In this document: piece after piece, positions 1-5,882 of the stretch
Layout: the number at the start of each line of letters is the position of its first letter
Numbering within the stretch: position 1 is the first letter of the stretch
Assembly: GCA_900318855.1 (NCBI GenBank)
Contig: ONMG01000288.1
Span: forward strand, 1 to 9,821
Origin: an uncultured Prevotella sp.
Lineage (GTDB): Bacteria; Bacteroidota; Bacteroidia; Bacteroidales; Bacteroidaceae
Reading direction: 5' to 3'
DNA: 9,821 nucleotides
The notes under the pieces: model-generated
Told to the model about the DNA's origin: nothing
The model's database searches: none
What the model saw: the letters and a program-made list of their open reading frames with translations, nothing else
Position numbers and translations under genes: made by a program

Positions 1-243
1 CCCTAAGCGGATGTTGCCCAACTTGCTGAAGGCGACAGCCAACAGGAAGATGACAAAGAAAGAGACGAGCAGGATATACATCCAACTTAGATTTTTGTAG
101 ATAAACGACTGTACGAAGGTCAGCCAGTTGTTGACTTTTAAGGGAAACAATGCGGAGAGCAGCGAGAGCAACACCAGCACGATGATGCCTGGAAAAGCTA
201 CATTCCTGGTAAAAGTAGTGTTATGTATGATTTTCTTTAGCAT
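1..243 (-). CDS. BCCT family transporter, N-terminal part (cut by window edge)
   Basis: This is the first 81 residues of a membrane transporter whose remainder lies beyond position 1. Two hydrophobic segments are visible, about residues 15-36 and 53-73, separated by a short loop containing NNWLTF. The second segment runs into FSKLGNIRLG (residues 72-81), which fits the motif at the end of the second helix in the betaine/choline/carnitine transporter family (S+.G.IRLG). Members move quaternary ammonium compounds or related substrates across the inner membrane, some by Na+ or H+ symport and some by substrate exchange; the substrate cannot be read from this fragment. The start ATG at 243 is chosen because it precedes a basic N-terminus (MLKK) and a promoter lies about 90 nt upstream. 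There is no clear Shine-Dalgarno site, as is usual in Bacteroidota. The family call rests on a short region, so it is likely rather than certain. Confidence 0.75.
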   Translation of the reverse strand, partial: MLKKIIHNTTFTRNVAFPGIIVLVLLSLLSALFPLKVNNWLTFVQSFIYKNLSWMYILLVSFFVIFLLAVAFSKLGNIRLG

Positions 244-269
244 AATCTGAAATAAATATTAAAGATGAG

Positions 270-317
270 AAAGGCTGTCAGAATGGAGAGAATCCGCGGC
301 AGGTGACAAAAGCCTTT
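270..317 (-). promoter_or_regulatory. Possible leader stem-loop of the BCCT transporter mRNA
   Basis: In the predicted 5' leader of the transporter, AAAGGCT (270-276 on the plus strand) pairs perfectly with AGCCTTT (311-317). GTCA (277-280) also pairs with TGAC (304-307), leaving a three-base AAA bulge on one side. The result is an 11-pair interrupted stem ending about 27 nt before the start codon. It is followed on the mRNA by an AU-rich stretch rather than a clean U-tract. It could be an attenuator or an mRNA-stability element. No known riboswitch class was recognised. Confidence 0.35.
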
Positions 318-332
318 ATCTGCCTACAGCTA

Positions 333-363
333 CAAAGGTAATGAAAAAGATCGAGATGACAAA
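333..363 (-). promoter_or_regulatory. Bacteroidota-type promoter for the BCCT transporter
   Basis: Read on the minus strand, TTTG (360-363) is followed after 19 nt by TACCTTTG (333-340). This is an exact match to the Bacteroidota primary sigma consensus TTTG-N19-21-TAnnTTTG. Transcription would start near 326, giving a leader of about 83 nt before the ATG at 243. Confidence 0.75.
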
Positions 364-487
364 GCATTTCCCTTATTGAATGAAACTATTTTGCCTGTTC
401 TGCTTCATCTTTCTATTTTCCATTTGCAAAAAGACAAACGAAGGGAATGGCAAAGAAAAACTCTAGCTGGGTGCGGGCATTGAAAGC

Positions 488-495
488 CAAAGATA
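488..495 (-). promoter_or_regulatory. Second -7-like element upstream of the BCCT transporter
   Basis: On the minus strand this reads TATCTTTG, matching TAnnTTTG. No TTTG is found 19-21 nt upstream; that position falls inside the inverted repeat at 506-530. It may be a weak or activator-dependent second promoter, or a chance match. Confidence 0.3.
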
Positions 496-505
496 GAGGG
501 CATGC

Positions 506-530
506 GGCGTACGATCGTCATTTGTACGCC
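506..530. repeat. Inverted repeat, 7-bp arms, 11-nt loop
   Basis: GGCGTAC (506-512) and GTACGCC (524-530) are perfect inverted copies. The short palindrome ACGATCGT (511-518) lies across the left arm and loop, and the ten-base palindrome GCCATATGGC (528-537) begins at the right arm. The arrangement suits a protein-binding site better than a terminator, as no T-tract follows on either strand. Confidence 0.5.
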
Positions 531-563
531 ATATGGCGGACTAATCTACGGCATATGGCGGAC
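525..563. repeat. Tandem 17-bp direct repeats, 22-bp period
   Basis: TACGCCATATGGCGGAC (525-541) and TACGGCATATGGCGGAC (547-563) match at 16 of 17 positions. Their starts are 22 bp apart, about two helical turns. A weaker third copy, GCATGCGGCGTAC (500-512), matches the last 13 bases of the second copy at 10 of 13 positions. Equal helical phase suggests cooperative binding of a regulator, but no such protein is identified. Confidence 0.5.
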
Positions 564-633
564 AATTGAAGGGTACTCGTGTGCAGAATGCGGCAGCCCC
601 TCATCCGCAGCCCTTCTCATCAGAACACAAAAC

Positions 634-678
634 ATACGGTCGGACTTCCGGGGTCTCGTCCCTTCTGTCCGACCGCAT
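634..678 (-). terminator. Probable intrinsic terminator of the araC-dpp3-alkD unit
   Basis: Nine-base arms CGGTCGGAC (637-645 on the plus strand) and GTCCGACCG (667-675) form a GC-rich stem with a 21-nt loop, 32 nt beyond the stop codon of the AlkD-like gene. On the minus strand the stem is followed by TATGTTTTGTGTT, a T-rich but interrupted tract. The loop is longer than in a typical terminator, so the call is moderate. Confidence 0.5.
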
Positions 679-707
679 ATCCTAACGATATTTGTCAATC
701 CTTAAGT

Positions 708-1325
708 CTACATCAGATAAGCATCGGCAAGCGACTTAGGCACCATGTGCGTGAAGCGGGGACCTAAATCGGCAAAGCGAAGCAGGCAGTTGAGTGCGGC
801 ATGCTGCACGCCGACATTGCTATCCTTCAGAGCCACAGCCACTTGATCGAGGAATTCATTGGCTCCCCGGTCGTTGGGTTCCAGCCCCCTCATGAAGAGC
901 CGGCCCAGCAGTGAGAATCCGAATATCTGGTAGAGCGGACGAGAGCTCGCTATTGCCTCGTAAGCCATCTCCGGAGCATAGTCGGCATGCTGTAACAGAT
1001 TGAATGCCAACATCTCTGCCATTTCCTGATTGGGCACCTGCTCCAGCCATAGCTCAGCCACCTCACAAGGCATCTCGTCAGCAGGCATGATGAGCGTGGC
1101 GAGAATCTTGCACTCGCGTATATCTTCTTTCCATAAGGCTATGGCAAGGTGGTAATCCTTACCATAGTCGGCTGCCATAGCGCGCAACTGCGGGAAGGGC
1201 ACGCCCCAGTTCAGCTTGTAGCCCACCCCTTTCTGCCGCATCGACTGCGATGCGGGACCGTTCATCATCAGCCGGAACGACTGCTTAATCTCCTTCAGTT
1301 TATCTTCGGTCATCATAGCTTTCAT
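708..1325 (-). CDS. AlkD-like HEAT-repeat protein (DNA alkylation repair family fold)
   Basis: This 205-residue, almost entirely helical protein resembles the DNA alkylation repair family (AlkC/AlkD, PF08713). That family is built from HEAT-like repeats that wrap DNA, and active members excise 3-methyl- and 7-methylpurines. The repeat containing WKEDIRECKILATLIM fits the family helix pattern. However, aligning by eye to my memory of Bacillus cereus AlkD puts Gln/Glu (region PNQEMAEML) where Trp109 and Asp113 sit, and the Arg148 position appears to be Ile (LYQIFGF). Glycosylase activity is therefore doubtful. It may bind DNA without cutting, or act in another HEAT-repeat role. The start ATG at 1325 directly follows the TAA of the peptidase gene, so translation is probably coupled; in-frame ATGs at codons 4 and 5 are possible alternatives. 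It appears to be the last gene of the unit, ending in TAG before a hairpin. Confidence 0.7.
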   Translation of the reverse strand: MKAMMTEDKLKEIKQSFRLMMNGPASQSMRQKGVGYKLNWGVPFPQLRAMAADYGKDYHLAIALWKEDIRECKILATLIMPADEMPCEVAELWLEQVPNQEMAEMLAFNLLQHADYAPEMAYEAIASSRPLYQIFGFSLLGRLFMRGLEPNDRGANEFLDQVAVALKDSNVGVQHAALNCLLRFADLGPRFTHMVPKSLADAYLM

Positions 1326-3302
1326 TTATTGTTCCCAGGGACGTAGAAATCCGTAGTCCCGACTGTAGCGCATCATCTGGTGCTCGAAAGTCTCCGTAAA
1401 GTCGAGCTGTATGTCGGTGATGTGGCCGTTGGCATCGGTGACGGGTCTCATCCAGGGATTGATAAAACCTTTATAGGGAGCGATGTGAAGTGCGGCATAT
1501 CGGCGGCGCACCTCACTGTGCAGCCGGGCATCCACCTTCACGCCATAGTCTTCCACCATCTGGCGGGCAGCCTCGAAATCACCCGTACTCTTGATGCGCT
1601 GAATCTCGGCAAGCAACAGTGCAAACAAGTGGCGGAGCTGGCTGTAATCCTTGATGACCAGCCGCGTGGTGTTGTTGCTCGTAAGAAGCTGCACGCTTCC
1701 ACCAGCACGACTGAGCACCCAGCGCGCTATGAGGGCGCGGTTTCGCATGTGAGCCTCCTCTATCTGATGTCCTGGCTCTATGCGGGCCAGCTGGGTCATT
1801 AGTCCATTGAGCATGTAAGTGTAGTACTGCGCCTTCCAAGCCTCACCGTTGGGCATCAGTCCCAGTTCCATCAGCTTCGGATCGGCAATGAAATAAAGGC
1901 CGTAGAGGTCGGCCCGCGCTTCCTCTATGGTGTCGGCATACTTGCCCAACGCATCGGGACTCACCCCGGGCAGCAGTTGTCCGCTGCCATGGCCAAGGCA
2001 TTCGTGAAGGTCGGTGTGCAGATCGTCGCATAGCGAGCCGTACTGATGTATGAGCTTGCGCATCTCGTCGTCAGGCACAAACTCTTCATAGAATCCGTTG
2101 CCTTCGGCGGCCTTATTGTAGGCTTCCGTGAGATTACCTATCGTCACGCTCTTCGAACCATGCTCTGCTCTTATCCAGTCGGCATTAGGCAGATTGATGC
2201 CAATGGCCGAGGCAGGATATTCGTCGCCTCCCAGCATGGCGGCACAGATGACACTGGCCGAAACTCCCACCACCTTAGGCTTACGGAAACGGGCATCCAC
2301 GGGTGAGTGATCCTCAAACCACTGCGCATTGCTGCTCACGGTGCGCGTGCGCTGCGTGGCCTCGCGGTCGCGATATTCCACAAGCCCTTCCCACGAGCCT
2401 TTCAGTCCGAGGGGGTCGCCATAGACCTCGATGAAGCCGTTGATGAAGTCGACATCGCCTTCCTGCTGACGGAGCCACTCTATGCTGTAATCATCGAAGA
2501 GGCGCAGGTCGCCCGTGCGGTAATAATCCATCAGCAAGGCGATGACCTTCTGCTGCTCTTTGTTCTCGGCTACTTCAGCGGCCTTGCCCAGCCAATAGAG
2601 GATTTGCCGGATGCAGGGACCATAGATACCGTCGGCCTTGTAGACCTGTTCCTCAAGCCGGTCGTTGTGCTTCACCAGTCGCGAATTAAGTCCGTAGCTG
2701 GGCTGATGCTCACCCCATTCAGGATGCTCCGCCGCTTTCTGCCGGTAGTAATCCTCAACCTCAGCCTGCGTCACCCCCTCATAATAGTTGCATGCCGACG
2801 CCTGCACCACGTCGATGCCATCGGCTTTGTCGACTCGCTTCGGAAGAACTGAGGAATCAAAAATAACTGGGAAAAGGCTCCGGCACAGGTCGTCCACACT
2901 CTCGCCCTTACGGAGCGGAAGCTGCCCTGACGGCACATCTGCCAAGGCGTGCTGAAGGAATTCGGGCGTGAAACCGGGCGTGAACTTCACACAACCATAA
3001 TGATGATGGATCCCATTGGAGAACCACACCCGATATAGATAGGTTTTCAATGACTGGAACTCGGCTCCACTACGGTCACCTTTGTAACCTTCCCATACAG
3101 CTTCGAGTGTCTTCCTGATGCGCAAATTGTATCTGCACCATTGGTCGGTTGTAATATCACGGCCGGCCAACGTGGCTTTCGAAAGATAGTAGACGTAAGT
3201 CTTCTGCTGTAAGGAAAGTTCATCGAAACCATTCAGACGGTAACGCAGCAACTGGATGTCGGCAAACTTCTCATCTGAATAGTTGAAACTCTCTTTACTC
3301 AT
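1326..3302 (-). CDS. Dipeptidyl peptidase III (zinc peptidase family M49)
   Basis: This 658-residue protein removes dipeptides from the N-terminus of short peptides and probably finishes peptide recycling in the cytoplasm. The family-defining zinc motif HECLGH is at residues 433-438 (ligands His433 and His438, catalytic Glu434). The second motif EEARAD is at 460-465, with Glu461 as third ligand. The 28-residue gap between first and third ligands equals that recalled for the Bacteroides thetaiotaomicron enzyme (His448, Glu476). Cys435 matches the thiol that makes the Bacteroides enzyme sensitive to mercurials. The length is close to that of the Bacteroides enzyme and shorter than the roughly 740-residue human one. 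No signal peptide is present: the protein opens MSKESFNYSDEKF, and an in-frame TAA lies six bases before the ATG, so a missed N-terminal extension is excluded. No promoter is seen in the 70-bp gap upstream, suggesting cotranscription from the regulator gene. Confidence 0.95.
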   Translation of the reverse strand: MSKESFNYSDEKFADIQLLRYRLNGFDELSLQQKTYVYYLSKATLAGRDITTDQWCRYNLRIRKTLEAVWEGYKGDRSGAEFQSLKTYLYRVWFSNGIHHHYGCVKFTPGFTPEFLQHALADVPSGQLPLRKGESVDDLCRSLFPVIFDSSVLPKRVDKADGIDVVQASACNYYEGVTQAEVEDYYRQKAAEHPEWGEHQPSYGLNSRLVKHNDRLEEQVYKADGIYGPCIRQILYWLGKAAEVAENKEQQKVIALLMDYYRTGDLRLFDDYSIEWLRQQEGDVDFINGFIEVYGDPLGLKGSWEGLVEYRDREATQRTRTVSSNAQWFEDHSPVDARFRKPKVVGVSASVICAAMLGGDEYPASAIGINLPNADWIRAEHGSKSVTIGNLTEAYNKAAEGNGFYEEFVPDDEMRKLIHQYGSLCDDLHTDLHECLGHGSGQLLPGVSPDALGKYADTIEEARADLYGLYFIADPKLMELGLMPNGEAWKAQYYTYMLNGLMTQLARIEPGHQIEEAHMRNRALIARWVLSRAGGSVQLLTSNNTTRLVIKDYSQLRHLFALLLAEIQRIKSTGDFEAARQMVEDYGVKVDARLHSEVRRRYAALHIAPYKGFINPWMRPVTDANGHITDIQLDFTETFEHQMMRYSRDYGFLRPWEQ

Positions 3303-3325
3303 TCGTTATTAATCTATATTCTTTG

Positions 3326-3367
3326 TGCCCACAGCGCTGATGCTCTCCAGCATGGCGGCAGTGGGCA
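3326..3367 (-). repeat. Intergenic hairpin between araC-like gene and dpp3
   Basis: TGCCCAC (3326-3332) pairs with GTGGGCA (3361-3367). Nested inside, ATGCT (3340-3344) pairs with AGCAT (3349-3353) around a CTCC loop, with a mismatched middle. On the minus strand the following bases are ACAAAGAATATAG, not a T-tract, so it does not look like an intrinsic terminator. It sits 23 nt before the peptidase start codon, and may be an mRNA processing or stability element that sets the ratio of the two gene products. Confidence 0.4.
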
Positions 3368-3372
3368 ATTGT

Positions 3373-3885
3373 TCAGAGGGCAGTGGCCTCACGCACCTCC
3401 TGGGTCTTCTTCTTGTTCTTCGAACCAGGCTTGCGTCCTCTCTTCTTGGGCTGAGCCGGAGGAGCAGGCTCCATGCTGAGGCGCTGCAGCTTGTAGGAAC
3501 GGGGCGTACAGCCGTTAATACGGTAGAACGAAGCATAGAACGACTGCCGGTTGCTGAATCCCACCATGTCGGAGATATCTTCCATGTTGAGATCTTTGTA
3601 GCGATGGTCGGCCAGGATACTCATGGCTTCCTCAATACGGTACTTATTCACCAGTGAAGTGTAGTTCATGTGGAATCTGACATTGACCACTGCCGAAATG
3701 TACCGTGTATTGGTGTCAAGGTCTGCTGCCAGCTTCTTAGCCGAATAGTTCTTATCCTTATACTTCTTTTGGAAGAGGATAATCTTCAGGATTCTCTCTT
3801 TGAGATCATCCATCAGATGAGGATTGACGAGGGAGCGGTAGGCAGCCTCCTTCTCCTTCTTTTCTGTGATGTTATACTTTGCCAT
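3373..3885 (-). CDS. Small AraC-type HTH regulator with AT-hook-like C-terminal tail
   Basis: This 170-residue protein carries the AraC/XylS DNA-binding domain with no separate sensor domain. The first helix-turn-helix lies about residues 46-68 (SAKKLAADLDTNTRYISAVV). The second lies about 98-131, with the family signature MEDISDMVGFSNRQSFYASF followed by the typical TPRSY. After the domain, a proline- and lysine-rich tail (residues 140-160) contains KKRGRKPGSK, close to an AT-hook (RGRKP core at 149-153) that would add minor-groove contacts to AT-rich DNA. The start ATG at 3885 is chosen because a good promoter lies just upstream. The frame stays open to 4215, but that extension crosses the promoter and the start of recQ. 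It heads the probable unit with dpp3 and the alkD-like gene, and may regulate itself or its neighbours; the inducing signal is unknown. Confidence 0.88.
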   Translation of the reverse strand: MAKYNITEKKEKEAAYRSLVNPHLMDDLKERILKIILFQKKYKDKNYSAKKLAADLDTNTRYISAVVNVRFHMNYTSLVNKYRIEEAMSILADHRYKDLNMEDISDMVGFSNRQSFYASFYRINGCTPRSYKLQRLSMEPAPPAQPKKRGRKPGSKNKKKTQEVREATAL

Positions 3886-3917
3886 AATATAATGAATAAA
3901 ATACCTCCTTATGACGG

Positions 3918-3949
3918 CAAATTTAATCATTAATAATGAGAATATCAAG
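3918..3949 (-). promoter_or_regulatory. Promoter of the AraC-type regulator unit
   Basis: On the minus strand CTTG (3946-3949) is followed after 20 nt by TAAATTTG (3918-3925), one base from the full Bacteroidota consensus. Transcription would start near 3911, giving a leader of about 25 nt. The spacer contains the perfect 11-bp palindrome CATTAATAATG (3928-3938), a possible operator. Confidence 0.6.
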
Positions 3950-3979
3950 CTTTCCGACCTTTTTTTTCCATAAATGTGA

Positions 3980-3987
3980 TAACTTTG
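3980..3987 (+). promoter_or_regulatory. -7 element of the recQ promoter
   Basis: TAACTTTG matches TAnnTTTG. The -33 region holds only a T-rich run without a TTTG at 19-21 nt spacing, so the promoter is probably weak. The start site would fall near 3994, leaving only about nine bases before the recQ ATG at 4003. This placement also argues against the in-frame ATG at 3976, which would lie upstream of the transcript. Confidence 0.5.
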
Positions 3988-4002
3988 TGGTGCAATAGTG
4001 TT

Positions 4003-5844
4003 ATGAACATCTTCAATATACTCAAGCAATACTACGGTTACGACTCTTTCCGCCCTGGACAGGAGGAGGTGATACGTGACGTCATGGCAGGCAATGACTC
4101 CCTGGTGCTCATGCCCACGGGGGGCGGAAAAAGCCTGTGCTATCAGATTCCGGCTCTCGCCATGCCCGGAACAACGGTGGTGGTGTCGCCCCTCATCAGC
4201 CTCATGCACGACCAAGTGGAAGCCCTCAAAGCCAACGGCATCCCGGCAGAGGAACTCAACAGCGTGAACACCAGCGACGAGGATGTTCTCATCCGCCGGC
4301 GCAGTCTTTCAGGCGACCTCAAGCTCATCTATGTGTCGCCCGAACGGCTGATAGCCGAACTGCCGACGCTCTTCGCCAATATCAAGGTGAGTCTGTTTGC
4401 CATTGACGAGGCCCACTGCATCAGCCAGTGGGGACACGACTTCCGGCCCGAATATGCGCGGCTGGGCCTGCTTCGCGAAAAGATGCCTTCGGTGCCGCTC
4501 ATGGCCCTCACTGCGACAGCCGATAAGATTACGCGCAACGACATCATCGAGCAGCTCCACTTGAGGGTTGTCGCCTCAGCCAATCCGCCCCAGCATGTAT
4601 ACATATCCTCATTCGACCGCCCCAATCTGTCGATCGAGGTGAAACGGGGCTACAACGGACCCGAAAAGATGCGCTTCATCAAGGACTTCATCAGCAGACA
4701 TCCTTACGACCCTGGCATCATCTACTGTCTGAGCCGGAAGACCACGGAGACCGTAGCCGCACAGCTGAAGGCTGCTGGCATCAAGGCGGAGCCCTATCAC
4801 GCAGGAATGAGCAGCGAGCAGCGCACATCAACCCAGGAGCGGTTCAAGAACGATGATGTGCTTGTGGTGTGCGCCACAATAGCCTTCGGCATGGGCATTG
4901 ACAAAAGTAACGTCCGCTGGATTGTGCACTACAACATGCCGAAGAGCATTGAAAGCTATTATCAGGAGATAGGACGTGCCGGACGCGACGGAGCACCGGC
5001 CTCAACCATTCTCTTCTATAATCTCGCCGATATCATCCTACTAAAGAAGTTCGCTGAAGCGAGTGGGCAGAAGGAGGTGAACATGGAGAAACTCGACCGC
5101 ATGCAGCAATTTGCTGAAAGCAGCATCTGCCGGCGTCGAATACTGCTCAACTATTTTGGTGAACAGCGAACGTCCGACTGTGGCAACTGCGACGTGTGCC
5201 GGAATCCTCCCAAACGCTTCGACGGTACCATACTTGTGCAGAAAGCACTCAGTGCTGCAATCAGAACGGGCGAGAAAGCAAGGGTGGGCACACTCATCGA
5301 AATTCTCAAGGGGATGCGCTCGCCTACGGTGGAAAGATTTCATTATGACCAGCTGAAAACTTTTGGGGCCGGACGCGACACGACGACCCGCGACTGGCAG
5401 GACTATCTGCTGCAGATGCTCCAGCTGGGCTATATTGAAATCGCCTACGACAAGAACAACGAAGTCAAGGTGACACCGACAGGACGTGATGTGCTCTTCG
5501 GCAAAACAAAGGCAGAGTTGGTGGTCATACAGCGGAAAGAAGAACTTCATGCACTCACACGGAAGAAGCGCAAGCAAGACAACAGAATACCGGAGGTGCA
5601 CCTCAGCATGCCCGTAGGCGGTGAGGACATGCATCTCTTCGAGGAACTGCGCCGCAAGCGCATGCAACTGGCCCTTCAGCGCCATCTTCCACCATACAAC
5701 ATACTGAACGACAAGACACTGCACGAGATTGCCCGCGTAAAGCCGACAACGCTCGATGCCCTCGGACGAGTGCAGGGCATCGGAGAATACAAGAAAAGAG
5801 TTTACGGCGATATCGTCATCGGTATCGTCCAGAAATTCCTTTAA
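4003..5844 (+). CDS. recQ: ATP-dependent DNA helicase RecQ
   Basis: This 613-residue protein is a complete RecQ, a 3'-5' DNA helicase acting in recombination and repair of stalled forks; Escherichia coli RecQ has about 609 residues. Domains run in order. The Q-like motif 0 (SFRPGQ) is at 15-20, Walker A PTGGGKS at 38-44, DEAH at 135-138 followed by the RecQ aromatic loop (SQWGHDFRPEY), and LTATA at 169-173. Motif IV (IIYCLSR) starts near 239, motif V (FGMGIDKSNV) near 295, and motif VI QEIGRAGRDG at 321-330. A four-cysteine zinc site uses Cys376, Cys393, Cys396 and Cys399. A winged-helix (RQC) domain spans about 405-500 and an HRDC domain about 541-613. The ATG at 4003 gives the normal RecQ N-terminus (MNIFNILKQYYG); an upstream ATG at 3976 overlaps the promoter. 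It is transcribed divergently from the AraC-type gene and converges on the GH3 gene. Confidence 0.97.
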   Translation: MNIFNILKQYYGYDSFRPGQEEVIRDVMAGNDSLVLMPTGGGKSLCYQIPALAMPGTTVVVSPLISLMHDQVEALKANGIPAEELNSVNTSDEDVLIRRRSLSGDLKLIYVSPERLIAELPTLFANIKVSLFAIDEAHCISQWGHDFRPEYARLGLLREKMPSVPLMALTATADKITRNDIIEQLHLRVVASANPPQHVYISSFDRPNLSIEVKRGYNGPEKMRFIKDFISRHPYDPGIIYCLSRKTTETVAAQLKAAGIKAEPYHAGMSSEQRTSTQERFKNDDVLVVCATIAFGMGIDKSNVRWIVHYNMPKSIESYYQEIGRAGRDGAPASTILFYNLADIILLKKFAEASGQKEVNMEKLDRMQQFAESSICRRRILLNYFGEQRTSDCGNCDVCRNPPKRFDGTILVQKALSAAIRTGEKARVGTLIEILKGMRSPTVERFHYDQLKTFGAGRDTTTRDWQDYLLQMLQLGYIEIAYDKNNEVKVTPTGRDVLFGKTKAELVVIQRKEELHALTRKKRKQDNRIPEVHLSMPVGGEDMHLFEELRRKRMQLALQRHLPPYNILNDKTLHEIARVKPTTLDALGRVQGIGEYKKRVYGDIVIGIVQKFL

Positions 5845-5856
5845 TCATCACTTACA

Positions 5857-5882
5857 GCCCCTGCCCACCTCAAGGCAGGGGC
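5857..5882. terminator. Hairpin at the convergent recQ/GH3 junction, possible bidirectional terminator
   Basis: GCCCCTGCC (5857-5865) and GGCAGGGGC (5874-5882) form a perfect nine-pair GC-rich stem with an eight-base loop, 12 bases after the recQ stop. The GH3 stop codon (TGA, 5870-5872 on the minus strand) lies inside the hairpin loop, so the right arm is part of the GH3 coding sequence. Neither strand has a T-tract after the stem, so termination may be weak or of another kind. Confidence 0.45.

Larger units (their letters stand above)
364..633. other. Gene-free spacer with repeats upstream of the transporter promoter
   Basis: No convincing coding sequence is present here; a 67-codon open frame at 502-705 resembles no family I know and runs through the repeats and the hairpin. 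The first part (364-480) is AT-rich with no structure I could identify. The second part (488-563) holds a second -10-like element, a 7-bp-arm inverted repeat and a pair of near-identical 17-bp direct repeats, listed separately. A minor 7-bp repeat GCAGCCC occurs at 593-599 and 607-613. Confidence 0.6.

Noticed and set aside
500..563. CRISPR array or plasmid-type iterons
   Set aside because: There are only two good copies, with almost no unique spacer between them, and no Cas, Rep or partition gene nearby.
502..705. 67-codon open frame in the spacer left of the AlkD-like gene
   Set aside because: It runs through the direct repeats and the terminator-like hairpin and has no promoter or family resemblance.
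2307..2852. Open frame of 181 codons antisense to dpp3, and similar ones at 1380-1802 and 6296-6907
   Set aside because: All are shadows of well-supported genes on the opposite strand, with no promoter or domain support.
3976..4002. Upstream ATG giving RecQ nine extra residues
   Set aside because: The ATG lies just upstream of the TAACTTTG promoter element, so it would not be in the transcript; the protein from 4003 matches the usual RecQ N-terminus.
3886..4215. N-terminal extension of the AraC-type protein back to 4215
   Set aside because: It would cross the regulator's own promoter and the start of recQ, and the extra residues are low-quality sequence without a domain.
5041..5724. Open frame of 227 codons on the minus strand, antisense to recQ
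   Set aside because: It covers the zinc site, winged helix and HRDC region of a clear RecQ and shows no family features of its own.
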